Shown here piece after piece: positions 24,121 through 35,825 of a DNA stretch of 64,000 nt. The position numbers and the translations under genes were made by a program. Every line of letters starts with the position of its first letter. Positions within the stretch are counted from its first letter, which is position 1. The notes beneath the pieces were generated by a model. It was not told the origin of the DNA. It made no database searches and was given only the letters and a program-made list of their open reading frames with translations. Origin of the DNA: Sipunculus nudus. Its lineage: Eukaryota > Annelida > Sipuncula > Golfingiida > Sipunculidae. The stretch is taken from the NCBI GenBank assembly GCA_026874595.1, contig CM049307.1:48269678-48333677 (forward strand), given 5' to 3'.

Positions 24121-25259
24121 TGTTTCTAAATAGAAAACCATAAGACACTTAAGATATTTACTAATCCAGGAACCTCACCATGAAACTGGATATTTTGTAA
24201 ACATCGTGATATATAGCACGAATTAAAATATAAAATATTTTTATACTACACTCTAACATGGTTATTTAACAGATATAAAAAAATAATATTCTGATAAGGA
24301 ATTGTTTTCGTATCAAATATTTCTCCTTGATAACATTTTGAATAAAAATGAAATGGTTTGAAACATTCTTCTGTTATAAACCCTATAAAAGAACATATCA
24401 GTCCCATCCATCATTTAGTATGCAGTATATGCGTGCTTGGTACGTTTGCTCATGCAGCTAGAAAACGGATGGCAGTGATTCAATTAATACGCGTGCGTAA
24501 GTGGTACGTTTATAGCAATATAGGAAAGCAAAAATGTGAAGCACTGCTTGAGTAAAGAAGTTATCTGTCATCTTCCCCCGTCCGTGTCCAATGTATTTTT
24601 TTCAATCGCTACAGTAAGCGATCAAAACGTGTTGCATACGCATACCTATATACGCATGTTTGCTGCAAATTCATATATAGAATCACTCCAAGAGGTTATA
24701 ATGTTTCCAGTTCCTAGATGCATCCGCATACGTACAGCATACATATAAACGGAATACCACCTCAATATATAACAGACATACTCAACAATGGAGTCGGACG
24801 ATTTAGGGAACCATGCCAATAAACGGAAATTTATACTAAACCCCGTGTGATTTACTGTAAGGCCTGCATACCTGGTTCGAATTTTATATTCTCTCGATGT
24901 ATAGAAAACCTTTTGAAAGGGAAACTTCATCATCGTATGTATATCACCATTCTCAATCAGCATTCTGTGTAACGACAAACGGTTGCCCTAAATATAATAT
25001 CATTGTCTTAATCGTGATTAGATAACCTGGTTGACATTTTAATGAGAGTCCAAAAAAAAAAAACAAAAAAAAAAACGATAACCTCCTCTGATGTAAACTA
25101 CAATTGAAGGGCTTAATATAAAAAGCATATATCTCGTATTTTACACCAAGGGCTCTTTTTTATTCTTTCTCTCTCGCTCTGATTCATCCATAACAGTCAG
25201 ATTATGGGCATCTGTGAAATCAACACGGAACTCTCAATTAAAGGTCAGGATCAAGGCTT
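24121..25259. other. Non-coding stretch, no gene seen
   Basis: A+T-rich. Contains A-runs broken by C at about 25050-25077. A 110-codon minus-strand frame (24646-24978) shows no family features. Confidence 0.5.
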
Positions 25260-25409
25260 TTGGAAAAGGGGAGGGTCTAACCCAGGAAGACTTAAAACCT
25301 TAAAAAATGCCCTCTGGTCCTAAAATTTAGTTTATAAGTGAAAAACTCTAAAACTAGTTTGCAGTGGCTAAAAATAAGGGGGCCCAGAGCCTCCGTATCC
25401 GCCACTGTA
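25260..25409. mobile_element. Possible hAT-like transposon end
   Basis: The segment ends GGGGGCCCAGAGCCTCCGTA then TCCGCCACTG. Its reverse complement starts CAGTGGCGGATACGGAGGC, which resembles hAT-type terminal sequence (CAGTGGCGGAT). A matching left end is not clear and no 8-bp target duplication was found, so its extent is uncertain. Confidence 0.35.
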
Positions 25410-26439
25410 TTATTTTTTAACTAAATGAACAGGATCGATATAGGACGAGACTTGGCTTATAAAGCTTCAAGATTCGCGGAACCATCTCCGCCATAGCCTA
25501 TAAGGTAAAATGGGCGACACTTCAATTCTAGCATGTATATATCTTAACCATGTTTTATCTACTGGATTATTCCTAACCTAGTGCACAGAAATATGAAATT
25601 CAGAACGACGCTCTAACAATAATCTTGTGATTCTTGTCACAATGTTATCCTTCATCTTCACTCAAAAGAAAAGGTTATAGAATTTATTTAACGTTATAAG
25701 GGGCATTTTAAGGGTCCAAAAAAGCTTCATACCTCTCTGACCTTTGCCGTTACATGTCTCCTTACCACCAAGCTTTCTTGGCAAATATATTCTTGCCTGG
25801 ACGCTGTCCCCTGAGTCCTTTCGTGTCGCAGCCCCCTGGCCTTAAGGAAATCTTACATATTTTCCCTCTCTTTCTCGAAACCGCTCATGGGGCTGCCATT
25901 TTGCGTACACTCAAAACCTGGATGTCACAGGTCGCATATCGAAATTATGGGTAAATCGCTGGTGGTTTATAATCACTCTTGAATCAAGAGTCTTGATCCT
26001 TCTATCGATCACGTGCTTCCTTGAATGAAGGAGTATATTAGAAAATCGAGGTGCACTCTTGACGTTTAGAAGATTTATTTAGAGACGAAGGTGTAGACTT
26101 ACCCCATATACGAAAGCCTAATAAAATATAAAACAAGCAATCATGAGATAAATATCATTTCATACTTTGAACTATCAGTGTAAAACATAGCCATGAGATA
26201 AATCCTGACCAACTGTAGAGAGGACCGGATTAAAGATATATTTAGAGACTTAACGATATGGCCTTAGAACAGGAGATATTTCAGCCTAAGTATTTCAAGA
26301 CATAAATATAGGAGCACGTTCTGCCCCCAATATACACATTATATAGGTTCTTTATTGCAAATCATGAGTACGTTACGCAATCACAGGATTCACATCTTTT
26401 TAACAGGAACATTGATGGTGAAACATGCGCTGAGAACCT
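25410..26439. other. Non-coding stretch, no gene seen
   Basis: Unique A+T-rich DNA; a 66-codon frame at 25754-25954 has no recognised motif. Confidence 0.5.
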
Positions 26440-27000
26440 GTCAGGTAAAAAATTAACTGCCCTCTGTGAAACCTCAGTTGCGGAGCTTGGTGAGGTGAGG
26501 TCCCATACAATAGGGCTACCTGAATGAGAATTTCTCCCACGTTATAATGACTTACAAGCGGGCTTACAGATGCTTCTCAAGAAATCACAGCGCGGTCGAT
26601 AGAAGGACTTGAGGTATAAATGAAAATTTACAAGCGGCGGCTTTCAAGGCTGATGGATTGTTGACTAACTTAACCGTATAGCAAGGCTGAGGTAATGGCC
26701 AACGAGAGAGGCTTTCAACAGGGCCTCCTTCAATATGAACAAGAATATATGCTAGCAAACCGCGCCGTTCAAACGCATCCATTCATTACCGGCCATCGTG
26801 TTTAATATGCATGGGGCAGTGGGAGGGTGGCGACTGTAATCTTCTGTCGATCGATTTAGGCTTCTGTTTCTTCGACGGTCAAAATCCGTTCCTCCTAGCA
26901 CTGTAAGTGTAGCAATAGAATCGGCTTAATGTGGGGGGTCAACCATGCCGTCCATGGTTCTAATTACGGCTTGAATCATTAATGGGACTTGCATGGCACC
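26440..27000. promoter_or_regulatory. Candidate regulatory island
   Basis: GC-richer, repeat-free stretch with TAATTACGG and TCATTAATGGG homeodomain-type sites near 26.96-26.99 kb and the palindrome GTCGATCGAT near 26.85 kb. No coding frame is convincing. Regulatory role inferred, not shown. Confidence 0.2.
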
Positions 27001-27200
27001 ACAAGGCCGTTTGAGGCTTACACCATTGCAATTGGCATATACAATACTATACCAGTTTAGCTATTCTTCAGTTACTGCAAGCATGGAGGACACTCAAATG
27101 CTCAAATTGCATCCATCGACAAAAAATGCCGGGCAAAAGGATGCTATACTTATTTTAGCTTTTATATTAATTCGAATTTATCACTGCATTGGTTATTCTT

Positions 27201-27445
27201 TATTACCTCCGCCCGGAGGGTGCGTTCATTCCTGTTGGTGTGTTTGTGTGCTTGTTCACAACATAACTCTCGTAGTCTTGAATGGAATATCATGAAATTT
27301 CGGGAATGGGCCACTGAAGAACCGATAAGATTTTGGTGAGGATCCGGCACATGATCCGGTTCAAGACGTCATCAAGGAACATTCATAAATGTACAGTAAT
27401 TTATGGACGAATAAGTGAATGCAATCAGGGCGGATGGTTGCATTC
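27201..27445 (-). repeat. Dispersed repeat family C, longer copy
   Basis: Starts TTACCTCCGCCCGGAGGG (a CCTCCG/CGGAGG hairpin). It continues with T/G-rich GTTGGTGTGTTTGTGTGC, GAAATTTCGGGAATGGGCCA, GAAGAACCGATAAGATTTTG and GATCCGG, and ends in GAATGCAA-13-TTGCATTC (27417-27445). This resembles a repeat very widespread in marine animals, recalled from memory. The minus strand matches the copy at 17.23 kb. Confidence 0.75.
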
Positions 27446-28017
27446 ATTGGAATGCAGATTTTCTTGGTTTTAGTAATATGATTAAAAATATCACATTGGT
27501 TTTGTTGTGGTCTACATGTTCAATTATAACATCACGTGTGGTTATATTATATGATTTGTATATAAAACCTCTCCTTTCCCTCTAGACGTGTTCACTTCTA
27601 ATCTAGCCGGTCTGCACATACTGTCAAAATTGAGAATACATTATTGGGATGTATGTATTGGGAAGTGAACAAGAAATCAGTTGAATTTAATCAGAAATAA
27701 GATTAACAATGTCCAAAAGACAAATATTTCATGATACCTTGAATAAGAAAAGTCATCTTCTCCTTTTTAAACATATATCTCAGAATATCTAAGCTAAAGT
27801 ATACATACAAGTTTTATATACAGTGATTTTAAGTTACATATATATATATATATATGCAATATAATTAATTATAATGTCTTTTTAACCTTTATATAACAGC
27901 ATTACATTCACAATATACATTTACCATAAATAAAATCTATTGTCAAACACATGTATTAGCACACACTGCTAAACTCGAAAAAACTAACATTGAATGGTTG
28001 CCGATTAAAGCTGAACT
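27446..28017. other. Non-coding stretch with short (AT)n
   Basis: A+T-rich DNA with an uninterrupted (TA)n of about 9 units at 27837-27855; nothing else recognised. Confidence 0.6.
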
Positions 28018-28019
28018 TT

Positions 28020-28452
28020 GAATGACTTTGAATTTTTCTTCAAGGATGGGGGGGGGGGGAGGAGGGATGACTCGCAACTTTTTTTAACACACACACAAAA
28101 ACACACGTGTATGTATGTATATATATATATAATATATATATTTATACCTCTTATTGTCTGTATGACAAATTTCAAATATTATACAATTAAGTATAAGGTT
28201 TTAAAAAATAAAGTATGTTTCCAGTTTATGTTAATACTTAACCAGGTTAAGATATATAATATTTCATATTCAACTCATAAATGTAACCAAATTCTATAAT
28301 TCTTGTTATAAATATATTTCATTTCCAATATATAAATATTATTCTCTGAATATCGGGGGGGGGGGGTGATTACATTGACTATCCACCCCCCCCCTTGCTA
28401 AAAAGTGGAGGGGGGGTACATATACCCCATCCCCCCTGTATTGACGCCCCTG
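28020..28452 (+). mobile_element. G-run/(AT)n terminal-inverted-repeat element, copy 1
   Basis: The left part GAATTTTTCTTCAAGGATGG plus a G-run matches the reverse complement of the right end of the element at 29.15-29.48 kb. The right part ends CCTGTATTGACGCCCCTG, the inverse of that element's left end. The ends are CAGTGGCGTTAATTTTTC-like (decayed here) and CAGGGGCGTCAATACAGG. The inside has AT repeats and poly-G/poly-C stretches. CAGNGGCG ends suggest the hAT superfamily. No transposase; non-autonomous. Confidence 0.65.
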
Positions 28453-29146
28453 GCTATGCATATTTGAAATATCGATAATTTTATATGCTTAAAAGGAGGT
28501 ATGCAGATAGTAGGGAATGTTGACTACACGGCTGATAGTATGGCTGATATTTTAATTATCGTATGATATATTGATCACTCATTCAGTGAGTCACTGCACC
28601 GGTCATACGTTAATCAGATGAATATAGTAATTTCATCACAGGGATGTTGTTCTTGGCAAGAATTGTCTTAATTCTAAATTACAAAAAAGTACCTCCACCA
28701 TTTTAACATACGAGTTATTAATCATATGACTATTTGTTAGATTAATTCATTTGTATGACATATTAGATTTATCCATATATCATGTTATATACACATAAAT
28801 TGATTACTTGCCTGACAGAGTATCATTTTTGTATATATATTAAATTCCCCGTCGCCTCCTGTTTGTTTGGTCATTGTTAGAGGTTATATGTGGAAAGTTA
28901 TTGCAGGAGTTAAATAGATTTTCTGCGCTAAACAGCATTTTATAAAATATTTTATAAAATATTATGTAATATCATTAAAACCAGGATAATGTTTACCATT
29001 TCTCCATATATATATGACACACACGGTATATTACTGCAGGGAGCATGCGCACTTCACGAAACCTCGTTCAGTTTACATATGTAGAGGAGCAGCTGATATT
29101 TGTCAACGGATTGAGATTAAATAACGTATGGGTTTAGCTTTATTTC
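28453..29146. other. Non-coding spacer between two inverted elements
   Basis: A+T-rich unique DNA with no gene. It is bounded by two oppositely oriented copies of the same transposon. Confidence 0.6.
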
Positions 29147-29236
29147 AGGGGCGTCAATATAGGGGTGGGGGGGGGGTATATAGTATATGGCAAGGGGGGA
29201 TGGTCAATGTTATCATCCCCCCCCCACTTTTCAGAG

Positions 29237-29239
<3 letters not shown>

Positions 29240-29291
<52 letters not shown>
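29240..29291. repeat. (AT)n microsatellite inside transposon
   Basis: About 26 AT units, uninterrupted. Confidence 0.97.
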
Positions 29292-29293
<2 letters not shown>

Positions 29294-29375
29294 AAATGAA
29301 ATACAGATTTGAATAGAATATAGACATGTCTCATTTATGAGTTTACTGTGAAATATTATATTGAAATGTGATTCA

Positions 29376-29376
<1 letters not shown>

Positions 29377-29432
<56 letters not shown>
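29377..29432. repeat. (TA)n microsatellite inside transposon
   Basis: About 28 TA units, uninterrupted. Confidence 0.97.
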
Positions 29433-29438
<6 letters not shown>

Positions 29439-29476
29439 TCCCCCCCCCCACCCTGGAAGAAAAATTAACGCCACTG

Positions 29477-31354
29477 TTCATTTTGGTACTTAAAGAGCCC
29501 TAACCAGATACCTGACATGCTTAATATACATTAAGTAGGCCTATGTTATATTCTCCTTATGATGTTATGATATCTCAATATCAATAATTCGTTCTGAAAC
29601 CGTTTGCTTACTCTTGCAAACAATAGGAAATAAACATGAATATAGCGCGCACGCTACCATGCAGATCAAGTAGGGAATCAAGTTTACTCACACTTAGAAA
29701 CATAACAACGTATATAAAAGGGGATTTGGATATAGAAAGTCAATGTGCCTTGATGATTTTGTCTGGAAACTTTTTGTTCAGTCAATATTAAGTAACAGCA
29801 TGAGATAATACCCATATTATTGCAAATGCTTATGTACCTAAATAAAGTTTGACTGTCTGAGATCCATTGTGCTGCGTTGCCTGAAATCTTACAGAACGAC
29901 ACCCCCGTTTTGATAAGCTCAATAACGACTTCCGGTTTGCTTTATTTTTATCCGAGGGTCTATATTGTTATATGTTCAACCAGTACAGCACGTAACCGTG
30001 ACGATCAAATGAATCAAGTCGTTGCAGGCGTAATTAAACACTTTTTTTAAGAAGCTTGTGTCTCTGTTCTGTCCTGGTTAATAACAAACATAGCAACTCA
30101 TGTTTAAAACAGAGATGTTCTTGCGGGTACAAGGAAACGCTTGTAACTTCTAAGTGTTCCAAACATCATATACAGGAAAATTTTTTTGTTCTTGAACTTC
30201 TACATACAAAAAAGACCGCCAATTAAAAAGATGAAGCTTGTATCCAGGATACCGCTCATGTGGACACGAGGACTCTCTTCTGTATATGTTATTCCGGGTA
30301 TCCAACCATGAAGTCTGGACTGATCAGCCAAGAAACCTGCAGTGCACGTGTCTAGATGCCGGAAAGTGGGCCCCTGTTGATGTTTGTATACATGTCTCTC
30401 TTCGGTCCGTAGAGGGTCCCGGGGCTTGTTATTCTAATCCTCTTATAGTCCCGATAGCTTAGCATGACTTGAAACACCTGAGGGCCAATCATGTCCGAAA
30501 TGCACCCTAGTGTATACTTTACTGTTAAAACTTATCGAGGGTTCAATTTTTCGTGATTGACAGCGTTTTTATTAATTATAAATTAATTAAAAAGAAGTAA
30601 ATTCTCTTATAAAAACTCATTTACCTGAACGGTTAGCTTTATGAATTTTGTATGATTAATTCCCATTTTCATTAAAGGTTATTTATTCTTTACCAAATAT
30701 TGTTATTCATCAGAACTGCTATTAGATGATTTTAAAATGATTTAAATTTTATCATCACCACAAGGTGTTAAGCAAGCATTAATTCCTTAGCGACTTTGGT
30801 AAATATCTGTATAAATGTTTTCTTTGAAATGTTAGATGAAGAACCATTGAAATTAAAAAAAAATACCATACAAGATTTACAAAAACATGGTTTAAGAAAT
30901 ATGGATATGCATTTAAAAAAAACACACTTTTTTCTAATCACTGACTATCCCGGATCGGTAAAATCGAGTCGTTCAGTAAATGTCAATACTACTTGGCAGC
31001 ACTGGTCACTTCAAATATCTGTCTGGGTTCTGGGTGCCATATAGCTAATACGTTTGTTAACATAACCTTCAGCAGAATTTGAACAGGGCTGCCTATTCCC
31101 CATTCACTACACGGTTGGGGGGGGGGGCACCTTTTAACAAGAACAAGCTGTGTATACGGAGTCGTCTCGTTCTAAATGGCCGTAGCCCACACATTCCCTG
31201 GATATTTCTTTGTACGCTGCCTTCCAAGTTACGTCAGCCTGTTGATTTTGGCCACGAAAGAGTAAATAAATACATATATGCGAGGCTAATAGATACTTGA
31301 AGTTATCGATTTGGGATTAAGTTCACTTTGAATAAACCATGCTGTTATGCTTTA
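29477..31354. other. Non-coding stretch, no gene seen
   Basis: Unique DNA. A 74-codon frame at 30238-30462 and others have no recognised domain. A G-run at about 31119-31127 is the only simple repeat. Confidence 0.5.
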
Positions 31355-31811
31355 AAGGTGCCCATTCACCTACCTTTGAAAAAGAATTTATGTGATTTCT
31401 GACTTCCTCTGTGTATATAATAATGATCTTTTCTAGTTTAGAAAAGTTCTTATATCACTTCCGTAAAGGATTTATGAACTTGTTTATCGACAACGTGTTT
31501 GTAAACACAGCAATGTTGACAAACGGAAAAACCGTATAACCTAAGGTGGTAGGTTGCATATTTGCGGAGGTAGATAGGTCACTTGTTGCAAAACGCCATC
31601 TGCAAAGCTCTGGCTTTTCTAACTTACCACCAGATGCCCTTGTTGAAATTGTTCTGATTATTTTGGCTGGCCACACATATTATAAACATGTTGATATAAA
31701 CAAAACAAGCAGCCTGTGTGCTGTGACATCCACGTTTTCTGGCCTATTTTTATAAAAGCTCCAAGGGATTACCTGTAGTTTATAAAGGTCAGATAGGTGA
31801 CTGGGCCCCTT
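31355..31811 (-). mobile_element. MITE family A, copy 1 (TTA target)
   Basis: Left end AAGGTGCCCATTCACCTAC and right end GATAGGTGACTGGGCCCCTT form imperfect terminal inverted repeats of about 18-19 bp. TTA directly flanks both sides (31352-31354 and 31812-31814), as in PIF/Harbinger insertions. The roughly 457-bp body matches, in reverse orientation, the copies at 35.83 and 48.47 kb: AACTTGTTTATCGACAACG, TTTGCAAAACGCCATTTGC-like and CTCCAAGGGATTACC-like blocks. No transposase frame. Confidence 0.85.
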
Positions 31812-32579
31812 TTAATACACCCATGTGTCGCGTCCTGCATCGTGGTTGAGCAGTAGGCCTACAACGACAAGATATCTCACGATACGTTACGTATCGCGAT
31901 AGTTCACTCACGATACGACTCACGACAGGATGTACTCAGATTTCCGATTCGCATTCTTTGCCTTGTATGACGCCATTGCCTCCTTCAGAAATAATGAATA
32001 AAGAAACAAGACCATCCATGGTTCCCGGACAACTTCCTCCCCCTCCTTTATCAGAAGTACGACAAAAGTCCACTCCCAGAATTTATTTTGTAAAGAATTA
32101 AATGATAATAACATAGTTAACAATACTATAATACTAATGATACATTTAAAATATTAATATACATAACATAATATTAATACATTAATAATTTACGTTTAAT
32201 TTTGAAATTAAATCACATATGACGGGCTAACATTTATGAAAATTCAGTGACGCATTTAACAAATGACATAAAAAGTTCTAAGTTTGATATCGAGGAGTCA
32301 TAAATTAGTTTAAAAAAAAGGTGAAAACTCCCCCGCTTTAGGTATTCATCATCACTTAAGTCCGACCCGTATTGAATGCTTGGATATAAGCGCCGATATT
32401 AGATGGTGATACAGTTAATGGTGGTGACGGCACATGTCGGGATGCTGGATAACGGTCATCTAATGTGCCCAGTTTAATGTGTCCTCCTCATGGACGAATG
32501 CAAGTAAAGATCTATCACTGTCATGATATCACTGATCACGGCCTCCATGGCCATCATGGTGGTGACCGTACGCTGTGAT
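31812..32579. other. Non-coding stretch with CGATACGT palindrome
   Basis: No gene seen. At about 31880-31896 CGATACGT-T-ACGTATCG is a perfect palindrome. It is set among CACGATACG repeats (31874-31927) that recall hAT-type repeats of fish and invertebrates from memory. The remainder is A+T-rich unique DNA. Confidence 0.45.
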
Positions 32580-32726
32580 CAGTGGGCATTTATGGGAAAG
32601 GGCGGAAAAACAGGGACGCATCCCCCATTTTCGGTATTAAAGGACTCTTTAATACAGCGCTTTTATTTCAACGTGATCTCCTCTGTCATGATTGCGCCTC
32701 TCGCCCCTTCTTGGATCCGCCCCTCG
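32580..32726. mobile_element. Possible hAT-like MITE fragment
   Basis: Left CAGTGGGCATTTATGGG and right TTGGATCCGCCCCTCG are roughly inverted and hAT-like (CAGGGGCGGATCCA in reverse). The inside has a perfect 9-bp hairpin, GTATTAAAG-GACT-CTTTAATAC, at 32634-32655. The ends are diverged and no target duplication is seen, so the call is tentative. Confidence 0.4.
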
Positions 32727-32929
32727 TAATGAGCCGTGTATAATACATCATTATAATTATTTCATACCCTTGATGACGACCGGATGGCCTGGGGCGGCTA
32801 TGATTATAGCGTGTATATAATGATCAGAACGGACCGGGAGGCAGACTCGTCATACAAAGGACATAAATTGTCTGCACGTTCAGTGTAGAATCAGAAGATT
32901 TTGTTTGTAATAGAAACAAGCAAATTCGT

Positions 32930-33512
32930 GGAATTAATGTCTCCCGATTTGGGATCTTGTTGTTTTTCATGCTTGATAAGGGGTGGACAGACAGAGTGAC
33001 AGACAGACAGACAGAAGCCAGACACTCTAAAACAAATCCCAACCAGGCTAAGCATGAGCGCAATCTCTGACCAAAATTTGAATGAAATCGGATAATATTT
33101 AGGAAAGTTATCCCACAGAAACAAAAACCTGACAAACTGACAGACAGACAAAGTGACAGACAGGCAGACGGACATTAGCCAGACACTTCAAAACAAATCC
33201 AAACCAAGGTAGGCATGAGATCAATCACTGACCAAAATTTATATCACATCGGATAAAATTTAGGAAAGTTATAGCAGGGAAACGTAAACCATACAGACGG
33301 ACAGACAAAGTGACAGACAGACAAAAGCTAGACACTCCAAAACCAATCCCAACCAAGGTATGCATGAGAGCAATAACTGACCCGAATTTGGATAAAATCG
33401 AATAATTTTTAGGAAAGTTATCGCACGGAAACGAAACCTGACGGACGGACAGAGAGACAGACAGACAGACAAACCCAAATCAATGTCCCCCGCATTCGCG
33501 AAGCGGGGAACA
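32930..33512. repeat. GACA-rich tandem repeat family D, three units
   Basis: Three units of about 150-170 bp. Each has a GACAGACAGACA/GACGGACGG tract, AGCCAGACACTC(C)AAAAC, AATCCCAACCAAGGTATGC, a GACCAAAATTTG block, ATCGGATAA and TTTAGGAAAGTTATCGCA. The group is introduced by CAAATTCGTGGAATTAATGT and closed by CAAATCAATGTCC with the hairpin CCCCGC-ATTCGCGAA-GCGGGG (33488-33508). A single-unit relative lies at 47.37-47.71 kb. Minus-strand frames here encode repeated CLSVCLSVC-type residues that simply read the GACA repeats. Confidence 0.85.
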
Positions 33513-35825
33513 AGAGCAGGAAATGAGAGACAGCCGAGCGATATTAGGAGCAAATGCCCTAAAGACGGTTCATGTGTTTAATGCAGACTAGCTTGCTAAC
33601 TTGTCTTTAATAACCCAAAATTATCTAAAACTATACAAGTAAACGCAGGCTCTTGTGTAAACGCAGGGCAACTAAAAGACCAGGCAAGTTTTGTGTAATT
33701 TGACAAGCTGCGTCGAATGATTGAGATGAGTTATGGTAACATATATAATTCATGTATTTTTGCCGTGTATGGGCCTATTTTTTCTCTATAGACAAAACAC
33801 CTGTCTATTTTTTTACAACAGGAACTTGAATCGACATAAACGATCATTTCTGGAGTCGTGAACCGCTTTTAAATGTGAAGGTTGCAGTTTTATATGCAGC
33901 CTGATAGAGGATAGAGCGTACATATATAAATAGTGTTAGTAAATCACGGAGGTACAAGCGGCCAGTATGGTTAGATTGATGATCGTGCAAACATATTGAT
34001 AATGCATGTAGTATGTACATATATCAGAAACAAAAATGTTTTTTAAATAAGTCTTTTATACACTTGCAAATATTCATAAATGGATATTCCTTTGTGAACT
34101 TGCAGATATACAGTGTTTATTATACATAATGTTTGCATGATTAAGCGTGTCGTGATGTTATATCCACGCATGTCACGTAAAGGTAATTATCAACACTAAT
34201 GGATTTACAACAACACGAGAGAGTTACGTTTGTTGCAAAAGTTTAATATCTGTAAGAACTATTTTTTTAAATAATGTAGATTACGGGTACCATCATTAAT
34301 AACGAACACGCTTAAACATTTTAATGTCAACGATATATAATGATGATGTCAGCTACACATTCTGAATATTAAGTTTTCTTAATAGTCCCTTGTGAGTTGT
34401 TGGCACCCAAGGTTGATATTGCATTTTTGAGGTTCAAGTCTATATAGAATAAAAAAAAAATGAATATATAAGGAAACTTAATACCCGTGTTCATTCCTAA
34501 AAAAATACTCCAAAATCATCAGAGAAGATCATTTAAGGCTTGTGCCCAAGGCACAGGTCAGCTACATACACTAACACATACAAATGAACACACATGTAGC
34601 TATACCCCTGTGACATCTAACTGAGATAGTACAAGCGTTTGCCATTAGTGGAGAATGAAGAAACACGGCCATCATGACGTGAGGTATTGTGATAGCCAAG
34701 GACCAACAGACCAGAAGGGTGGCAACCTCAGAAGTAGGTAGAAGAGGAAAACGTTGTCCAGGATCAGCCGTTTATTGATCTGCGCATCATAACAATAATA
34801 CATTACCACGAGATCCTGTTATCCGTCCACGGTACCATCCCCTCCCAAGCCGTATTAACGGAGGATGGATGGTGGGGTCGTTTGGCTTTGGTATATACAT
34901 GTAGCTGTGACGGCGACCATGATGCTTTCTATGGCCTCCTGCCCTAACAATTCATCAGCTTAACACTGCATTTTTGGTTATAAATACTACATTCCTCCAC
35001 GGCCGTGTTGTCTGTCACAGAGCCTGCTTGTTCGTCGGCTTTTTGCTGGAAAGCATATGCCTTTTACGTTATATTTACTTAAAAGCTTACGTTAGGTAAC
35101 ATTTTTGCCCGACCTCGGCTTCAGCGTTGGCCTTTGTGGCAAGAAAACGTCCTACGTTCTAAGACTCTTATGTCTTTAAGCTTAAAAAAAATGTTTGTTA
35201 TTACTTTATTGAATAACCAACCGGATGCTTTTCAAGGCCCTTTTGGGCTAAAAGGCTGAAGCGTTATCCATCCTCACAACCAAACTTTTGCTATTTGTAA
35301 CGTCTGAAAGGTTAGTTGTTCTCTTTGATTAAATTTACCTCTGTTTACATGACCGTTTTCATGATTCTTTTACCCATCGGGACGTTGCATAGAACCTATG
35401 CTTACATTGCATATTTGCCTAGGAAAAACATCTGCTTTCTTGTACATAAAGACAGCACGAATAGCCTACTACCCGTAATACGCTAACATTATTAATATAC
35501 ACTTGGACTGATTTTTATTAACACTGTACGGCATCAATGTATATAGATTTAAAGGCATATATTTTTATAATTTATTATTCTTTTATGTTTGGGAAATAAA
35601 CGTCAAAACAATGGACACGCGACCTGAACCTGTGTCCATAATATAAAGATGCCGGTTTTAGAGAACCTACTGACCTGGTTGTGTTCAAATGTTCGTTTTA
35701 CAGAATAGCTTGCAATGGACAGTTCAACGTAAAAAGCTCGCTTGTTTATACAGGGCTGTAGATATGGAATGCATGGACCATGATTTACAAAGTAGAACAC
35801 ATTTGACGAATGCAGTTATTGATTA
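33513..35825. other. Non-coding stretch, no gene seen
   Basis: Unique A+T-rich DNA with a GC-richer part at 34.7-35.0 kb and a small TGTGCC-CAA-GGCACA hairpin at 34541-34555. No coding evidence. Confidence 0.5.

Larger units (their letters stand above)
29147..29476 (-). mobile_element. G-run/(AT)n terminal-inverted-repeat element, copy 2
   Basis: Left end CAGGGGCGTCAATATAGGGG; the right end ends CCTGGAAGAAAAATTAACGCC then ACTG, whose reverse complement starts CAGTGGCGTTAATTTTTC. The two ends therefore form imperfect terminal inverted repeats of about 15 bp followed by G-runs. The interior has two long (AT)n tracts (29240-29291 and 29377-29432), likely expanded after insertion. No clean 8-bp target duplication is visible. 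Same family as copy 1 in opposite orientation. Confidence 0.75.

Noticed and set aside
24646-24978. 110-codon minus-strand frame
   Set aside because: No family motif and no supporting signals.
27201-27220. CCTCCG/CGGAGG hairpin as a terminator
   Set aside because: Resembles a bacterial terminator but the context is eukaryotic and it is part of a dispersed repeat.
28018-28299. 93-codon plus-strand frame
   Set aside because: Lies inside a G-run/(AT)n transposon and reads its simple repeats.
32824-33553. Minus-strand frames with repeated CLSVCLSV residues
   Set aside because: They simply translate GACA-rich tandem repeats.
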